A DNA stretch of 64,000 nt from Bacillus licheniformis DSM 13 = ATCC 14580 (lineage in GTDB: Bacteria > Bacillota > Bacilli > Bacillales > Bacillaceae): assembly GCF_000011645.1 (NCBI RefSeq), contig NC_006270.3, positions 1,299,501 to 1,363,500 on the forward strand. The letters are read 5' to 3'. Within the stretch, counting starts at the first letter, position 1. Each line of letters begins with the position of its first letter. Position numbers and translations under genes: made by a program. The notes under the pieces were generated by a model. It was not told the DNA's origin and did no database searches. It was given only the letters and a program-made list of their open reading frames with translations. This document shows, in pieces, positions 32,810 through 41,615 of the stretch.

Positions 32810-33259
32810 ATGAGCGAAAAACAAGAAGAAAAAGTATATGATTTATCCTTTTTTATGCCGGGACAAACCGTTGAAGCCGAAGAAATCAAAGTGCCGATCT
32901 CAAAGCGGTTCGTCGATAAAAAGGGCAATGTCATTCCGTTTGTGTTTAAGCCGATTACAACCGAGCGCATTGACGAGCTTGAAAAAGAAAATACGACTTA
33001 TAAAAACATTAAAGGCAGAGGCCGTGTCAAGGATCTAGACACCCAGCGCTTTTACGCCAGAATCGCCATTGAATCGACGATCTACCCTGACTTCCGTTCA
33101 AAGGAATTAAGAGAAGCCTATAAAACGGCCGACCCGGTCGAAGTGGCCAAACGCGTTCTCTCCGTCGGTGGGGAATATGCGAACTGGCTCAACAAAGCGA
33201 TTGAAATCAACGGCTTTGAAGACGATCTTGAAGATCTGGAAGAAGAAGCAAAAAACTAA
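32810..33259 (+). CDS. xkdN: Tail assembly chaperone, G-type
   Basis: 149 residues (MSEKQEEKVYDLSFFMPG start) of the phage tail assembly chaperone (gpG-like) family. AAAGGAG lies upstream of ATG at 32810. Its last codons are GCA AAA AAC TAA, and the heptamer A AAA AAC over them is the canonical -1 slippery sequence. A frameshift would fuse it to the next frame. Confidence 0.85.
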   Translation: MSEKQEEKVYDLSFFMPGQTVEAEEIKVPISKRFVDKKGNVIPFVFKPITTERIDELEKENTTYKNIKGRGRVKDLDTQRFYARIAIESTIYPDFRSKELREAYKTADPVEVAKRVLSVGGEYANWLNKAIEINGFEDDLEDLEEEAKN

Positions 33260-33438
33260 TTAAGGATGGGAATAAAGAAGCGGTGTATCTCTATTTCGCG
33301 ATGCACGAACTTCACTATTCTCCATCCCAGCTCCGGGAGCTGTACGAAGCCCCAAAACCGTTTAAGGCATTATTATACGGACTCATCAGCTACAAACTTC
33401 AACTCTTGGAAAAAGAAGCGCGGAAAGGAGGTACATAA
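32810..33438 (+). CDS. Tail assembly chaperone, frameshifted GT-type fusion (XkdN')
   Basis: Predicted product of a -1 frameshift at 33250-33256: after ...EEAKN it continues LIKDGNKEAVYLYFAMHELHYS... and ends in KEARKGGT at 33436-33438, about 60 residues longer than XkdN. The extension lacks a proper start of its own, has protein-like composition (LYFAMHELHYSPSQLRELY), and lies in front of the tape-measure gene exactly as the T part of lambda gpGT. Its ribosome site for xkdO is inside its end. Not coded by one continuous frame, so coordinates span the fusion. Confidence 0.7.
33250..33256 (+). promoter_or_regulatory. -1 ribosomal frameshift heptamer A AAA AAC
   Basis: In frame with xkdN as GC[A AAA AAC] TAA, three bases before the stop codon. 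The follow-on -1 frame stays open for 60 codons. No strong downstream pseudoknot was recognised by eye. Confidence 0.7.
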
Positions 33439-33441
33439 TCC

Positions 33442-36400
33442 ATGGCAAAACTGACGGCACGTTTTGAACTTGAAGACCGGGTGTCTAAGAAGCTGCGGAG
33501 GATTCAGAAGGGTTTTGCGATTTTAGAAAAGAGAGCAGAACGATTGAACCGGCAAATCAAAATTAACATTAAAACGGAAGATCAAGCTTTTTTTCGGCTT
33601 AAAAAACTGAACAATTACCTGATGAGAAAGTTCATTCACTCCGTAAATATTGGAGTGAATATAAATGACCAGGCATCCGCTCAACTAATAGAAATACAAA
33701 GAAGATTAAAAAGAATTCCGCCAGAAACAACCGTTAAGTTAACTTTAGCAGACAATGTCTCGCAAAAGTTAACTAAAATTAAAAGGATGCTCTCTAAGCG
33801 TGAATATTTCTTATCAATCTCTGCTGAAGACCGTGTAACATTAACTGTTAAAAAAATAATCGGCTATCTTAAAAACAATTTGAAAAAAGGTTATTCAGTT
33901 CAGTTATATGTACTTGATAAAGTAACGAAAACAGCAAGCAGAATTGCCTCGCTCCTAAAAAAACTAGAGAAAACGTACATTGTCACAATTGATTTAAACG
34001 ACAAGGCGACCAACAAAATCAAAAACAAAAAAGTTTCAGGAGAAACATCAGAAGTCAAACACGATAAAAAGGGATCTTTCTTTGAACAAGGAAAAGACTT
34101 GTTAGGCGAATGGTGGAAAAAGTCAGGATGGCCTTGGATAAAGGATACTGGGAAGGAAATTGGCAAAGCATTTGTAGATCGATTTAAAGATAGACTGATG
34201 GAAAAATTGAACAATGATATTTTTGACAAAGTCATTGATAAAATCTTAGGGCCTCAGTCAACAAAAGGTTCTCAGTCAAAATCAAGCGGACCAGGCCATG
34301 GACAATGCTGCTGCTGTTTATATCCGCAGAAAGATCCTCCGAATTCAGCCGGAAATAGGCAAAATGTCTCTGTTTCAGGTTCAAGTGAAGAGCATAAAGG
34401 CTGGAATCTAAAAAGCTTATCAAGGGGAATTCTTCCAGCCGCAAAGATACTCTTCTATTTAAAAAGTTTAAGGCCCAACAAAGAGCCCGGTAAACTTGCA
34501 AAATTATTAGAGCCCTTAAAACCAATGATTGAAAAATTAAAGCCGCTAGGTAAAAAACTAAGTCCGCTAGGCAAACTTTTGCCGCTTACAGATCTAATCG
34601 GCATCAACAAAGATAACGCAGGCGAAAAAATTGGTTCTGTAGGCGGCCGTATGTTAGGAACTTTTGGTGGAGAAGCTGCCGGAATGGCGATCGGAGGATT
34701 GGTTGGAGGACCTCCGGGTGCAATGATTGGAGGAGTAGTGGGCGGCTTTGCAGGCGGGATGGGCGGTGAAAAGGCAGGCGGTTCCCTCGGTAAAATGTTT
34801 GACACTTCCCAATTGAAGGAAGATCTCATGAACACGCTGTTTAATGGAGACTGGTGGAGCGAACAGTGGGATTCCCTTAGTCAAACCGCTACAAATACAT
34901 TTTTAAATGGAGACTGGTGGGGAGAAAAATGGGGATCTCTTAAAGAAACAGCCACAAATACGTTTTTAAACGGAAACTGGTGGGCTGAACAAGCCGGCTA
35001 TCTTTATGGTACTTTGGAAGCTGCATTTTTAGGGCCGTTAAGTAATGTTTGGGGAACCATTGCAGGAACGATCAGCGAGACGATTTTTAACGGAGACTGG
35101 TGGAGCGAAAAATGGAACAATGCAGTAACATGGGCGCAGAATACGTGGGACGGAGCTGTCTCTGTTTGGGAATCCATTACAGGAACCATTAAAGACACCG
35201 TTTTTAATGGAGACTGGTGGAGCGAAAAATGGAACAATGCAGTAACATGGGCGCAGAATACGTGGGACGGAGCCGTCTCTGTTTGGGAATCCATTACAGG
35301 AACCATTAAAGACACCGTTTTTAATGGAGACTGGTGGGGTGAACAATGGGACAACGCAGTGACATGGGCGCAGAATGCGTGGGACGGAGCCGTCTCTGTT
35401 TGGGAATCCATTACAGGAACCATTAAAGACACTGTTTTCAATGGAGACTGGTGGTCTAACCAATGGAATAGCGCTTTGGAAAGGGGCAAGAGTATTTTCG
35501 AAGGCGCGAAAAGCTGGGTCGGAGAAAAAGTTGAATATTTTCAGAAAGGTCGGGAAAGAGCCCATAAGGATCATGGATTTGAAGGCTATGCCACAGGCGG
35601 CTACATCACAAAACCGACCATCTCCTGGATCGGTGAAGCCGGAAATGAATTCGTCATCCCTACGGAAAACAACCGGGGACGCGGGAAGATGCTGCTTGCC
35701 CAGGCCGCTACCAAGCTCGGCATGCGCGTTGTTGACGACATGGGGGCCGCGGCGGGAGACGGGGGAGCTTCTTCTCCGGTTTCAAGCACCGCTTCGTATT
35801 CGGCTTCTGTGTCGCCTGCTGTCGGTGTCGGGAGTATAGCAGCAGAGGCGCAGGCTTTCGGCCGGGAATTCACCGGCGGTTTTGACAAGGGGATCGGCTC
35901 AAACGCTCCTTCCCTTGATCAATGGAAGCAAAAAAACATCAGCAAGCCGTTTAGCAGCCTGCCGGCAGAATCGTCTAACTACGGAAAACAGACGGTTGCC
36001 GGGTTCGCTTCCGGGCAAAATGCTTCCGCGACCGGAACCGGCGGTTTTCTTCAAGCAAAAGTAAATGCGCCTTATCAAACAACGGTGAAAACGTCCTCTT
36101 CCTGGGGTGCAAATACAGTCAAAAACTTTGCAACCGGGCAAAATGCAACACCGACCGGGACGTCGCAGTATGTTGATAAAAATATCAACAAGCCGTTCCT
36201 TGATTCGAAACAGTCGGCTGCAGGCTGGGGGTCAGGAATGGTCGGACACTTTATCAGCGGCATGAATGGAAAAGGCAGCGAAGTTTCTCAAGCTGCAAAA
36301 AACTTGGCGAAAAAAGTTGAAAAAGCGTTCCGCGAAGAACTAGATATTCATTCTCCGTCCCGGGTTATGATGAGTCTCGGGCGTTTCGCGTCGGTCGGGA

Positions 36401-37224
36401 TTGTCAAAGGTTTAAGCTCTGTCGATGTCAAAAGTTTTGCGGAAAAACAAGCAGGCTCACTGGCAGCTGCGTTTTCCGGAATCGGAGCCGTCGGCGGAAA
36501 TGTAAAGTCGTGGCTGATGCAGGCGATCATGGCTACCGGTTCGCCGGTGTCGTGGCTTCAGCCGCTTTCTGTTATTGCTCAAAAGGAATCCGGCGGAAAT
36601 CCGCGCGCCTATAACGGCTGGGACATTAACGCCAAGCGGGGGGACCCGAGCAGAGGCTTGATGCAGACGATCGGCCAAACGTTTAATGCTTACAAAGGAA
36701 AAGGAATGAATGATATTTTCAATCCTGTTCACAACGCGGTAGCGGCCATCAACTACATCAAATCGCGATACGGGTCGCCATTTAACACTCCGGGGATTAA
36801 AAGCATGGCAAGAGGCGGAGCTTATAAAGGCTATGCCAACGGCGGCCTGATTACGAGCGAGCAGATCGCCCGCGTGGGTGAAGGCGGCAAACGCGAATGG
36901 ATCATTCCCGAAGAACGCGGCATCCGCGGCAGATATCTGCTTCAGCGGGCTGCAGGCGCGCTCGGGATGGAAGTGCAAGACCCCGCTGAAGGGTCCGGTT
37001 CCATATCAAGTGCTCAGGCGGCTGCAGCCACCACGGGCGGGACCCGATCCCGGCAGCCTGCTGAAAATGGCGCCAAAGAAGTCAACATCTATATTACCGG
37101 GGACAATCATTACCACAGTGAGCGCGACCAGGAAACATTGATTGCGAAAATCAAGCGCGCTCTTGTCGATGAGCTTGAACGGGATATTCATATTGGGACG
37201 AAAGGAAGCGTAGCTTATGACTAA
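33442..37224 (+). CDS. xkdO: Tail tape-measure protein with lytic transglycosylase domain
   Basis: 1260 residues. Parts in order: about seven short N-terminal repeats with an (I/A)xDxVSxxLxxI pattern (residues 10-200); a long helical and polar middle; the odd cluster GQCCCCLYP (about 288-296); a Gly-rich hydrophobic stretch (about 405-440) probably membrane-active; seven NGDWW/NGNWW motifs (about 468-670), four of them in near-identical 117-bp repeats; and near residues 1040-1115 an SLT lytic transglycosylase domain (VIAQKESGGNPRAYN, GLMQTIGQTFNAY) that cuts wall peptidoglycan. It fixes tail length and opens the wall during injection. The AT-rich N-terminal third differs in composition from its neighbours. 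ATG with AAAGGAGG upstream. Confidence 0.9.
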   Translation: MAKLTARFELEDRVSKKLRRIQKGFAILEKRAERLNRQIKINIKTEDQAFFRLKKLNNYLMRKFIHSVNIGVNINDQASAQLIEIQRRLKRIPPETTVKLTLADNVSQKLTKIKRMLSKREYFLSISAEDRVTLTVKKIIGYLKNNLKKGYSVQLYVLDKVTKTASRIASLLKKLEKTYIVTIDLNDKATNKIKNKKVSGETSEVKHDKKGSFFEQGKDLLGEWWKKSGWPWIKDTGKEIGKAFVDRFKDRLMEKLNNDIFDKVIDKILGPQSTKGSQSKSSGPGHGQCCCCLYPQKDPPNSAGNRQNVSVSGSSEEHKGWNLKSLSRGILPAAKILFYLKSLRPNKEPGKLAKLLEPLKPMIEKLKPLGKKLSPLGKLLPLTDLIGINKDNAGEKIGSVGGRMLGTFGGEAAGMAIGGLVGGPPGAMIGGVVGGFAGGMGGEKAGGSLGKMFDTSQLKEDLMNTLFNGDWWSEQWDSLSQTATNTFLNGDWWGEKWGSLKETATNTFLNGNWWAEQAGYLYGTLEAAFLGPLSNVWGTIAGTISETIFNGDWWSEKWNNAVTWAQNTWDGAVSVWESITGTIKDTVFNGDWWSEKWNNAVTWAQNTWDGAVSVWESITGTIKDTVFNGDWWGEQWDNAVTWAQNAWDGAVSVWESITGTIKDTVFNGDWWSNQWNSALERGKSIFEGAKSWVGEKVEYFQKGRERAHKDHGFEGYATGGYITKPTISWIGEAGNEFVIPTENNRGRGKMLLAQAATKLGMRVVDDMGAAAGDGGASSPVSSTASYSASVSPAVGVGSIAAEAQAFGREFTGGFDKGIGSNAPSLDQWKQKNISKPFSSLPAESSNYGKQTVAGFASGQNASATGTGGFLQAKVNAPYQTTVKTSSSWGANTVKNFATGQNATPTGTSQYVDKNINKPFLDSKQSAAGWGSGMVGHFISGMNGKGSEVSQAAKNLAKKVEKAFREELDIHSPSRVMMSLGRFASVGIVKGLSSVDVKSFAEKQAGSLAAAFSGIGAVGGNVKSWLMQAIMATGSPVSWLQPLSVIAQKESGGNPRAYNGWDINAKRGDPSRGLMQTIGQTFNAYKGKGMNDIFNPVHNAVAAINYIKSRYGSPFNTPGIKSMARGGAYKGYANGGLITSEQIARVGEGGKREWIIPEERGIRGRYLLQRAAGALGMEVQDPAEGSGSISSAQAAAATTGGTRSRQPAENGAKEVNIYITGDNHYHSERDQETLIAKIKRALVDELERDIHIGTKGSVAYD
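35086..35475 (+). repeat. 117-bp tandem repeats within xkdO
   Basis: Units starting at 35086, 35203 and 35320, plus a partial one at 35437, each encode FNGDWWxxxWxxAVTWAQNxWDGAVSVW... (39 residues). Units 1 and 2 differ by only a few bases. Upstream, three diverged units at about 34843, 34906 and 34969 carry the same NGDWW/NGNWW start. Confidence 0.9.
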
Positions 37225-37873
37225 ATCCGTGTACGAATTTTGGCTGACGCAAGGAAAGGAAAAGCTGCGCCTCCCTGTGCTTCCAGAGCAGCTTGACGTC
37301 AGCAATAATCTTGCGAACGAATCTGTAAAGGTGTCAAAGTTCGGCGAGGTGACGTTTATCAATGAACCGGGAGCGAAGACGATTTCATTTTCGTCTCATT
37401 TTCCGAAAAAGTATTCTCCGCTCTCGGAATACAAAGGGTTTCTTTCGCCGGAGAACGCGATTCTTAAAATCGAGAAATGGATGAAAGCAAAAAAACCGGT
37501 TCAATTTCTCGTGACGGGAACGAAGATCAATTTCACATGCAGCATTGAAAACTTTTCGCATCGCGAGGGTGAAAAGGATATCGGCGACCGGGATTTTGAT
37601 CTCACATTGAAAGAGTACCAAACAGCATCACCCCGGAAGATTAAACAAAAAAAGAAAACGAAGAAAAAACGGCCGTCCAAACTGGCTCCAAAAATGTACA
37701 CCGTCAAAAAAGGCGATACGCTCTGGCACATCGCAGGCCGTTTTTACGGAAACAGCCAGGAATGGCGGAAAATTTGGAATGCGAACAAGCAGGCGATGAT
37801 CAAACGAAGCAAGCGAAACATCAAACAGCCGGGACATTGGATTTTTCCGGGGCAAAAGCTGAAAATACCATAA
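37217..37873 (+). CDS. xkdP: LysM-containing baseplate hub protein XkdP
   Basis: 218 residues. An N-terminal phage domain (MTKSVYEFWLTQGKEKLRLPVLPEQ) and a C-terminal LysM (about 168-218, YTVKKGDTLWHIAGRFYGNSQEWRKIWNANK), joined by a Lys-rich linker (KIKQKKKTKKKRPSK). It ties the tail tip to peptidoglycan and lies next to the tape measure as in T4 gp53-like proteins. Overlaps xkdO by eight bases. Confidence 0.88.
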   Translation: MTKSVYEFWLTQGKEKLRLPVLPEQLDVSNNLANESVKVSKFGEVTFINEPGAKTISFSSHFPKKYSPLSEYKGFLSPENAILKIEKWMKAKKPVQFLVTGTKINFTCSIENFSHREGEKDIGDRDFDLTLKEYQTASPRKIKQKKKTKKKRPSKLAPKMYTVKKGDTLWHIAGRFYGNSQEWRKIWNANKQAMIKRSKRNIKQPGHWIFPGQKLKIP

Positions 37874-37880
37874 AACGAAG

Positions 37881-37904
37881 CGCCGGATGAACCGGCGTTT
37901 TTCT
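37881..37904 (+). terminator. Terminator-like hairpin between xkdP and xkdQ
   Basis: CGCCGG-ATGAA-CCGGCG followed by TTTTTCTGG inside the late operon. It may attenuate expression of the baseplate genes rather than stop it. Confidence 0.6.
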
Positions 37905-37929
37905 GGTAAATCAAAAGCAGGGGATAGCG

Positions 37930-38910
37930 ATGATCGAATTATTTGTCATAAAAGAAAGCGAATGGTATGAACTTGTCACCGAAAGCGTCACATTGGAAGG
38001 AGAAAGGTACCAGGCGCCTCGTTCGATCGAAGCGTCGATTGTGATCAAGCAGGGAAGCCACAAATATTACAGCGTGCAGGAAGGCGATACCGTTTTATTT
38101 AAATGGAAAGGAAAAGAACTGTTTCGCGGAATTGTGTTCAGCAGGGTGCCGAAAGAATATACGCTTACGTTTAAAGCGTACGACATGCTTCAGTACTTGG
38201 TGAAAAACCAGGATGTCTATGTATTCTCGAACAAAACGGCCGCTGACATTGTCAAACGAATTGCGAACGACTTTCAAATTCCCAAAGGTTCGATTGCAAA
38301 CACCGGACATACGATTAAATCGCTCGTCTTTAAAGACAATACGAGCCTGTATGACATTATTTTAAAAGCGCTGCGGGAGACAAAAAAGCAAACCGGAAAA
38401 AACTATCAGCTGTATGCCGAAAAAGGAAAGCTGTGTTTACGAGCGTGGCCCGAACCGGAGGATATCTGGGTTTTGGAAACGGGTGTGAACATTACGGATT
38501 ACGCTTACAGCACGTCAATCGATGAAACGGCAACCCGGGTGAAACTGAGAAAGCAGAAAGATAACAAAACCTATACCGCATCCGCAAGCGATGAAGCCGG
38601 TATGAAAAGATTCGGCGTTCTCCAGTACACAGAAACGGTTTCGGATGATATTAACGAGGCGCAGCTCCGCGACCGGGCGAAGAAGATACAGGCTGAAAAG
38701 AAAGGCGTCAAAAAAGAGCTGAAAAGCATACAGGCAATCGGCATACCGGAAGTTCAAAGCGGACTGCCGGTTTATATATCGATTCCGGAAGCGGGCATTA
38801 AAGAAACCTATTGGGTTGATAAGGATAAACACGATTTTACAGGAACAAAACATGTGATGACGATTGATGTCGTCGCTAAAAACACCATACCTGAAGGAGC
38901 GTCTTCATGA
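37930..38910 (+). CDS. xkdQ: XkdQ, baseplate hub protein (gp27-like)
   Basis: 326 residues, MIELFVIKESEWYELVTESVTLEGERYQAPRS start, phage late control D/hub fold with duplicated beta domains (FKWKGKELFRGIVFSR). It is followed by xkdR and carries the order of PBSX. It forms the central hub beneath the tube. Overlaps xkdR by four bases. Confidence 0.88.
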   Translation: MIELFVIKESEWYELVTESVTLEGERYQAPRSIEASIVIKQGSHKYYSVQEGDTVLFKWKGKELFRGIVFSRVPKEYTLTFKAYDMLQYLVKNQDVYVFSNKTAADIVKRIANDFQIPKGSIANTGHTIKSLVFKDNTSLYDIILKALRETKKQTGKNYQLYAEKGKLCLRAWPEPEDIWVLETGVNITDYAYSTSIDETATRVKLRKQKDNKTYTASASDEAGMKRFGVLQYTETVSDDINEAQLRDRAKKIQAEKKGVKKELKSIQAIGIPEVQSGLPVYISIPEAGIKETYWVDKDKHDFTGTKHVMTIDVVAKNTIPEGASS

Positions 38911-39215
38911 AATTAAGCGATGCGATAAAAGAGCTGGCTCTTGGAGCCGTAAACGCTGAATCGCCTGTCGATGTCATGCCGGCTGAAGTCGTGTCCGCGT
39001 CTCCGCTCAAGCTGAAGCTCCGCAATCATGATAAATTGGTGATCCCCTCCGACTTATTGGTGGTGGCCAGGCATTTGACAGAGCATACGGAACAGATCCG
39101 AATTGACGGAGAAGACAAAACGATTCGCTTTTACAATCAATTGCATGCCGGCGACCACGTGATGATTGCGGCTATGCCTGGAGGGCAGTCTTTTTTTGTA
39201 ATAGACAGAGTGTAG
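38907..39215 (+). CDS. xkdR: XkdR, baseplate protein (DUF2577)
   Basis: 102 residues of the DUF2577/gpV-like type, probably part of the central spike (MKLSDAIKELALGAVNAESPVDVMPAEVVSASPLKLKL). The ATG overlaps the xkdQ stop. Small beta-barrel with OB-like fold expected; the family is known for the tail spike tip. Confidence 0.82.
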   Translation: MKLSDAIKELALGAVNAESPVDVMPAEVVSASPLKLKLRNHDKLVIPSDLLVVARHLTEHTEQIRIDGEDKTIRFYNQLHAGDHVMIAAMPGGQSFFVIDRV

Positions 39216-39233
39216 GAGTAGGAGGTGGCTCGG

Positions 39234-39659
39234 ATGGCTCTTTCGCCGGAAGTATCTTTTGAAGATATCGAGGATGACAGCGATGTGATTGAGACTTCAA
39301 AAACGTACAAAATTGATTTTGAAACAGGCAGGATGACGGGTGATATGATTTCGGGGCTGGAAGCCGTGGAACAAATGGTTTGTATGGCGCTGAGAACCGA
39401 GCGCTACGCATACGCCGTTTACAGCCATAATATCGGAAATGAACTGCAGGAGGTTCTTTCAGATCATGAAACGACCGACGCTTATAAAGAAATGGAGATA
39501 CCGAGATTGATCGAGGAAGCCCTCATATACGATGACCGAATTTCGGCGGTGACCGACTTCGAGATTGAGCGTCAAGGCGATGCCTTCCACGTGTCCTTTT
39601 CGGTTGAAACCGATGAAGGGACATTGGAAATCGAGGAGGTGATTGGGGAAGATGTTTGA
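39234..39659 (+). CDS. xkdS: XkdS, baseplate wedge protein (DUF2634, gp25-like)
   Basis: 141 residues with the gp25-like core MICMALRTERYAYAVYSHNIGNEL (here EQMVCMALRTERYAYAVYSHNIG). ATG at 39234 has AGGAGG eight bases upstream; the earlier in-frame GTG at 39225 lies in that site. It forms the wedge that starts sheath polymerisation. Overlaps xkdT by eight bases. Confidence 0.87.
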   Translation: MALSPEVSFEDIEDDSDVIETSKTYKIDFETGRMTGDMISGLEAVEQMVCMALRTERYAYAVYSHNIGNELQEVLSDHETTDAYKEMEIPRLIEEALIYDDRISAVTDFEIERQGDAFHVSFSVETDEGTLEIEEVIGEDV

Positions 39660-40695
39660 AGACCAGACATTTGAAGAGATCATGGAACGCATGCTTGAGC
39701 GGGTTTCAGATGAGATTGACAAACGTGAAAACAGCGTCATTTGGAATGCGCTTGCCCCGGCAGCCGCCGAGCTGGCGCTTTCTTATATTTGGCTTGATCA
39801 AGTGCTGAATTTGGTTTATGCGGATACGGCTGAAGGCGAATATTTGGACAGAAGGGCGGCTGAGGCCGGTCTTGAGCGCTATCGGGCGTCAAAAGCCATA
39901 TGGTCTGCGGCATTTACGGATGGAGTATCGGTTCCCCCCGGAACCCGTTTCTTTCTGGAAGATTTATATTTTACCATGCTCGAAGACGGCAAGCTGGAAT
40001 GTGAAACAGCCGGGACAAAAGGAAACGCCAATTTTTCGGGGCGGCCTTTGCTTCCGCTCGATACCATTCCCGGGCTTGAAAAAGCGGTTATGGGAAGCCT
40101 TGAAATTCCCGGCCGCGACGAGGAGACGGATGAATCCCTGTATGAAAGGTATTTAATCCGCGTCCGTAGGGAAGCGGTCAGCGCGAATCAGCTGCATTAC
40201 AAACAATGGGCCGAAGAAGTGGACGGCGTAGGCAAAGCGAAGGTCTTTCCGCTGTGGAATGGCGAGGGAACCGTAAAGGTTGTCATTACAAACGCGAAAA
40301 TGGAGCCAGCCACAGACGCATTAATCGAAAGAGTCAAGCAGTATATCGATCCCGATCCGGGCAAAGGGGAAGGTATGGCGCCGATCGGAGCTTATACCGC
40401 GGTTGAAAGCGCGGTATGGAAAGACGTGAGCATATCTGCAAAAATCATACCTGAATCAGGCCGGACGATCGGTGAGGCCAAACAGGAAATTGCAGAAAAA
40501 ATCACTGAATTATTTAAAGAAATGGCTTTTAAAGAAAGCGTCATCCGTCTCTCGCAGATCAACAACATGATCTATGAATCGTCCTCTGTCAGCGACTATT
40601 CGGAAGTCTTCATCAACGGGGAAGCGAAAAATCTGCAGTTGACAGAAACGGAAATTCCAAAGCTGGGGCAGGTGACCATCATTGAGCAAGATTGA
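39652..40695 (+). CDS. xkdT: XkdT, baseplate J-like protein
   Basis: 347 residues of the baseplate J/gp47 family: FEDQTFEEIMERMLERVSDEIDKRENSVIWNALAPAAAEL start, conserved EGEYLDRRAAEAGLER, and DETDESLYERYLIRVRREAVSANQLHYKQWAEEVDGVG. It holds the baseplate wedge. ATG at 39652 follows GGAGGTGAT. Overlaps xkdU by 14 bases. Confidence 0.9.
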   Translation: MFEDQTFEEIMERMLERVSDEIDKRENSVIWNALAPAAAELALSYIWLDQVLNLVYADTAEGEYLDRRAAEAGLERYRASKAIWSAAFTDGVSVPPGTRFFLEDLYFTMLEDGKLECETAGTKGNANFSGRPLLPLDTIPGLEKAVMGSLEIPGRDEETDESLYERYLIRVRREAVSANQLHYKQWAEEVDGVGKAKVFPLWNGEGTVKVVITNAKMEPATDALIERVKQYIDPDPGKGEGMAPIGAYTAVESAVWKDVSISAKIIPESGRTIGEAKQEIAEKITELFKEMAFKESVIRLSQINNMIYESSSVSDYSEVFINGEAKNLQLTETEIPKLGQVTIIEQD

Positions 40696-41602
40696 TGAAA
40701 TGGCTTTTCACCTGCCGCCATACTTGATGGAAATCCGGGAAATTCAAGAAATTATAACGGCTGAAGCGCCTGAATTTGAGAGGCAAAATCAAGAGATTTT
40801 CGATATGACGGACCAGCTTTTCGTCACGACGGCCACATGGGGGCTGGACAGGTGGGAAAAGATTTTGAATGTCAGACGCGAGGCTTCGGACGGCGTCGAT
40901 ATTCGAAGGGCCCGTCTGTTAACCAAGATGTCCAATATTCCGCCGATTACAAGCCGCTCGATCGAGCGCGCGGTTAATGCTTTTTTAAAACAGCCGTCCG
41001 CATCCGTCAGACTGACGGCCGGACGGTATCATTTTTTGCTGAGTGTAAACGGAGAGGATCTGCAGTTTATACCTTCAATCATTCAAACCGTCAATCATAT
41101 GAAGCCCGCCCATTTGGCTTATACATTCCGGGGCGGGTTTCATTATGAATGTCGGCCGCCGAAAAGCGTTCATGACAGGCTCGTTTTAAGAAGCAAAAAC
41201 GGCTTTTTCGGTACGATACCGGTCTATTTGGACGGACAGTATCTGCTTGATGATGCATTCTACTTGAACGGTTTTCGAGAAATCGACGGACTGCCCCGCA
41301 GGTTTAAACAGCAGCTCACACTGCGCCACAAGAAGCGGCAATACATTCGGTCCGCCTCCAGCTTTACGATAAAGACGGCCGCTGAAAACCGGCGGAAACA
41401 GCAAACAAAAGCTGGCATGAAAACCGGCATTACCAATCAAAACAAAAAGGTCCAATCCTTCAAAATCAGCTGCAAATGCGAACATGAATTTAAGCAAGCA
41501 GGCGCGCTTGAAATGAGAGAGAAGTGGTGGACGCTAAACGGCGCATTTTTGCTCGACGGTACAAAGCAGCTGGCAGCAGCGGCGCAAAAAATCGCATTGT
41601 AA
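40682..41602 (+). CDS. xkdU: XkdU, tail protein (DUF2313) with C-terminal extension
   Basis: 306 residues. The first ~150 match the YmfQ/XkdU family (KIDEMAFHLPPYLMEIREIQEIITAEAPEFE, GLDRWEKILNV). From about 155 on there is an extra basic section (RPPKSVHDRLVLRSKNGFFG, LDGQYLLDDAFYLNGFR and a similar NGAFLLDGTKQL) not typical of the short family members as I recall. This extension contains two copies of a similar FLLDG/YLLDG element. It links the baseplate to the fibre module. Confidence 0.8.
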   Translation: MSKIDEMAFHLPPYLMEIREIQEIITAEAPEFERQNQEIFDMTDQLFVTTATWGLDRWEKILNVRREASDGVDIRRARLLTKMSNIPPITSRSIERAVNAFLKQPSASVRLTAGRYHFLLSVNGEDLQFIPSIIQTVNHMKPAHLAYTFRGGFHYECRPPKSVHDRLVLRSKNGFFGTIPVYLDGQYLLDDAFYLNGFREIDGLPRRFKQQLTLRHKKRQYIRSASSFTIKTAAENRRKQQTKAGMKTGITNQNKKVQSFKISCKCEHEFKQAGALEMREKWWTLNGAFLLDGTKQLAAAAQKIAL

Positions 41603-41615
41603 AGGAGAAATCAAA

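Noticed and set aside
35004..35574. Long minus-strand open frames opposite the xkdO repeats
   Set aside because: They repeat only because the sense-strand repeats do; no ribosome site and the sense frame is clearly real.
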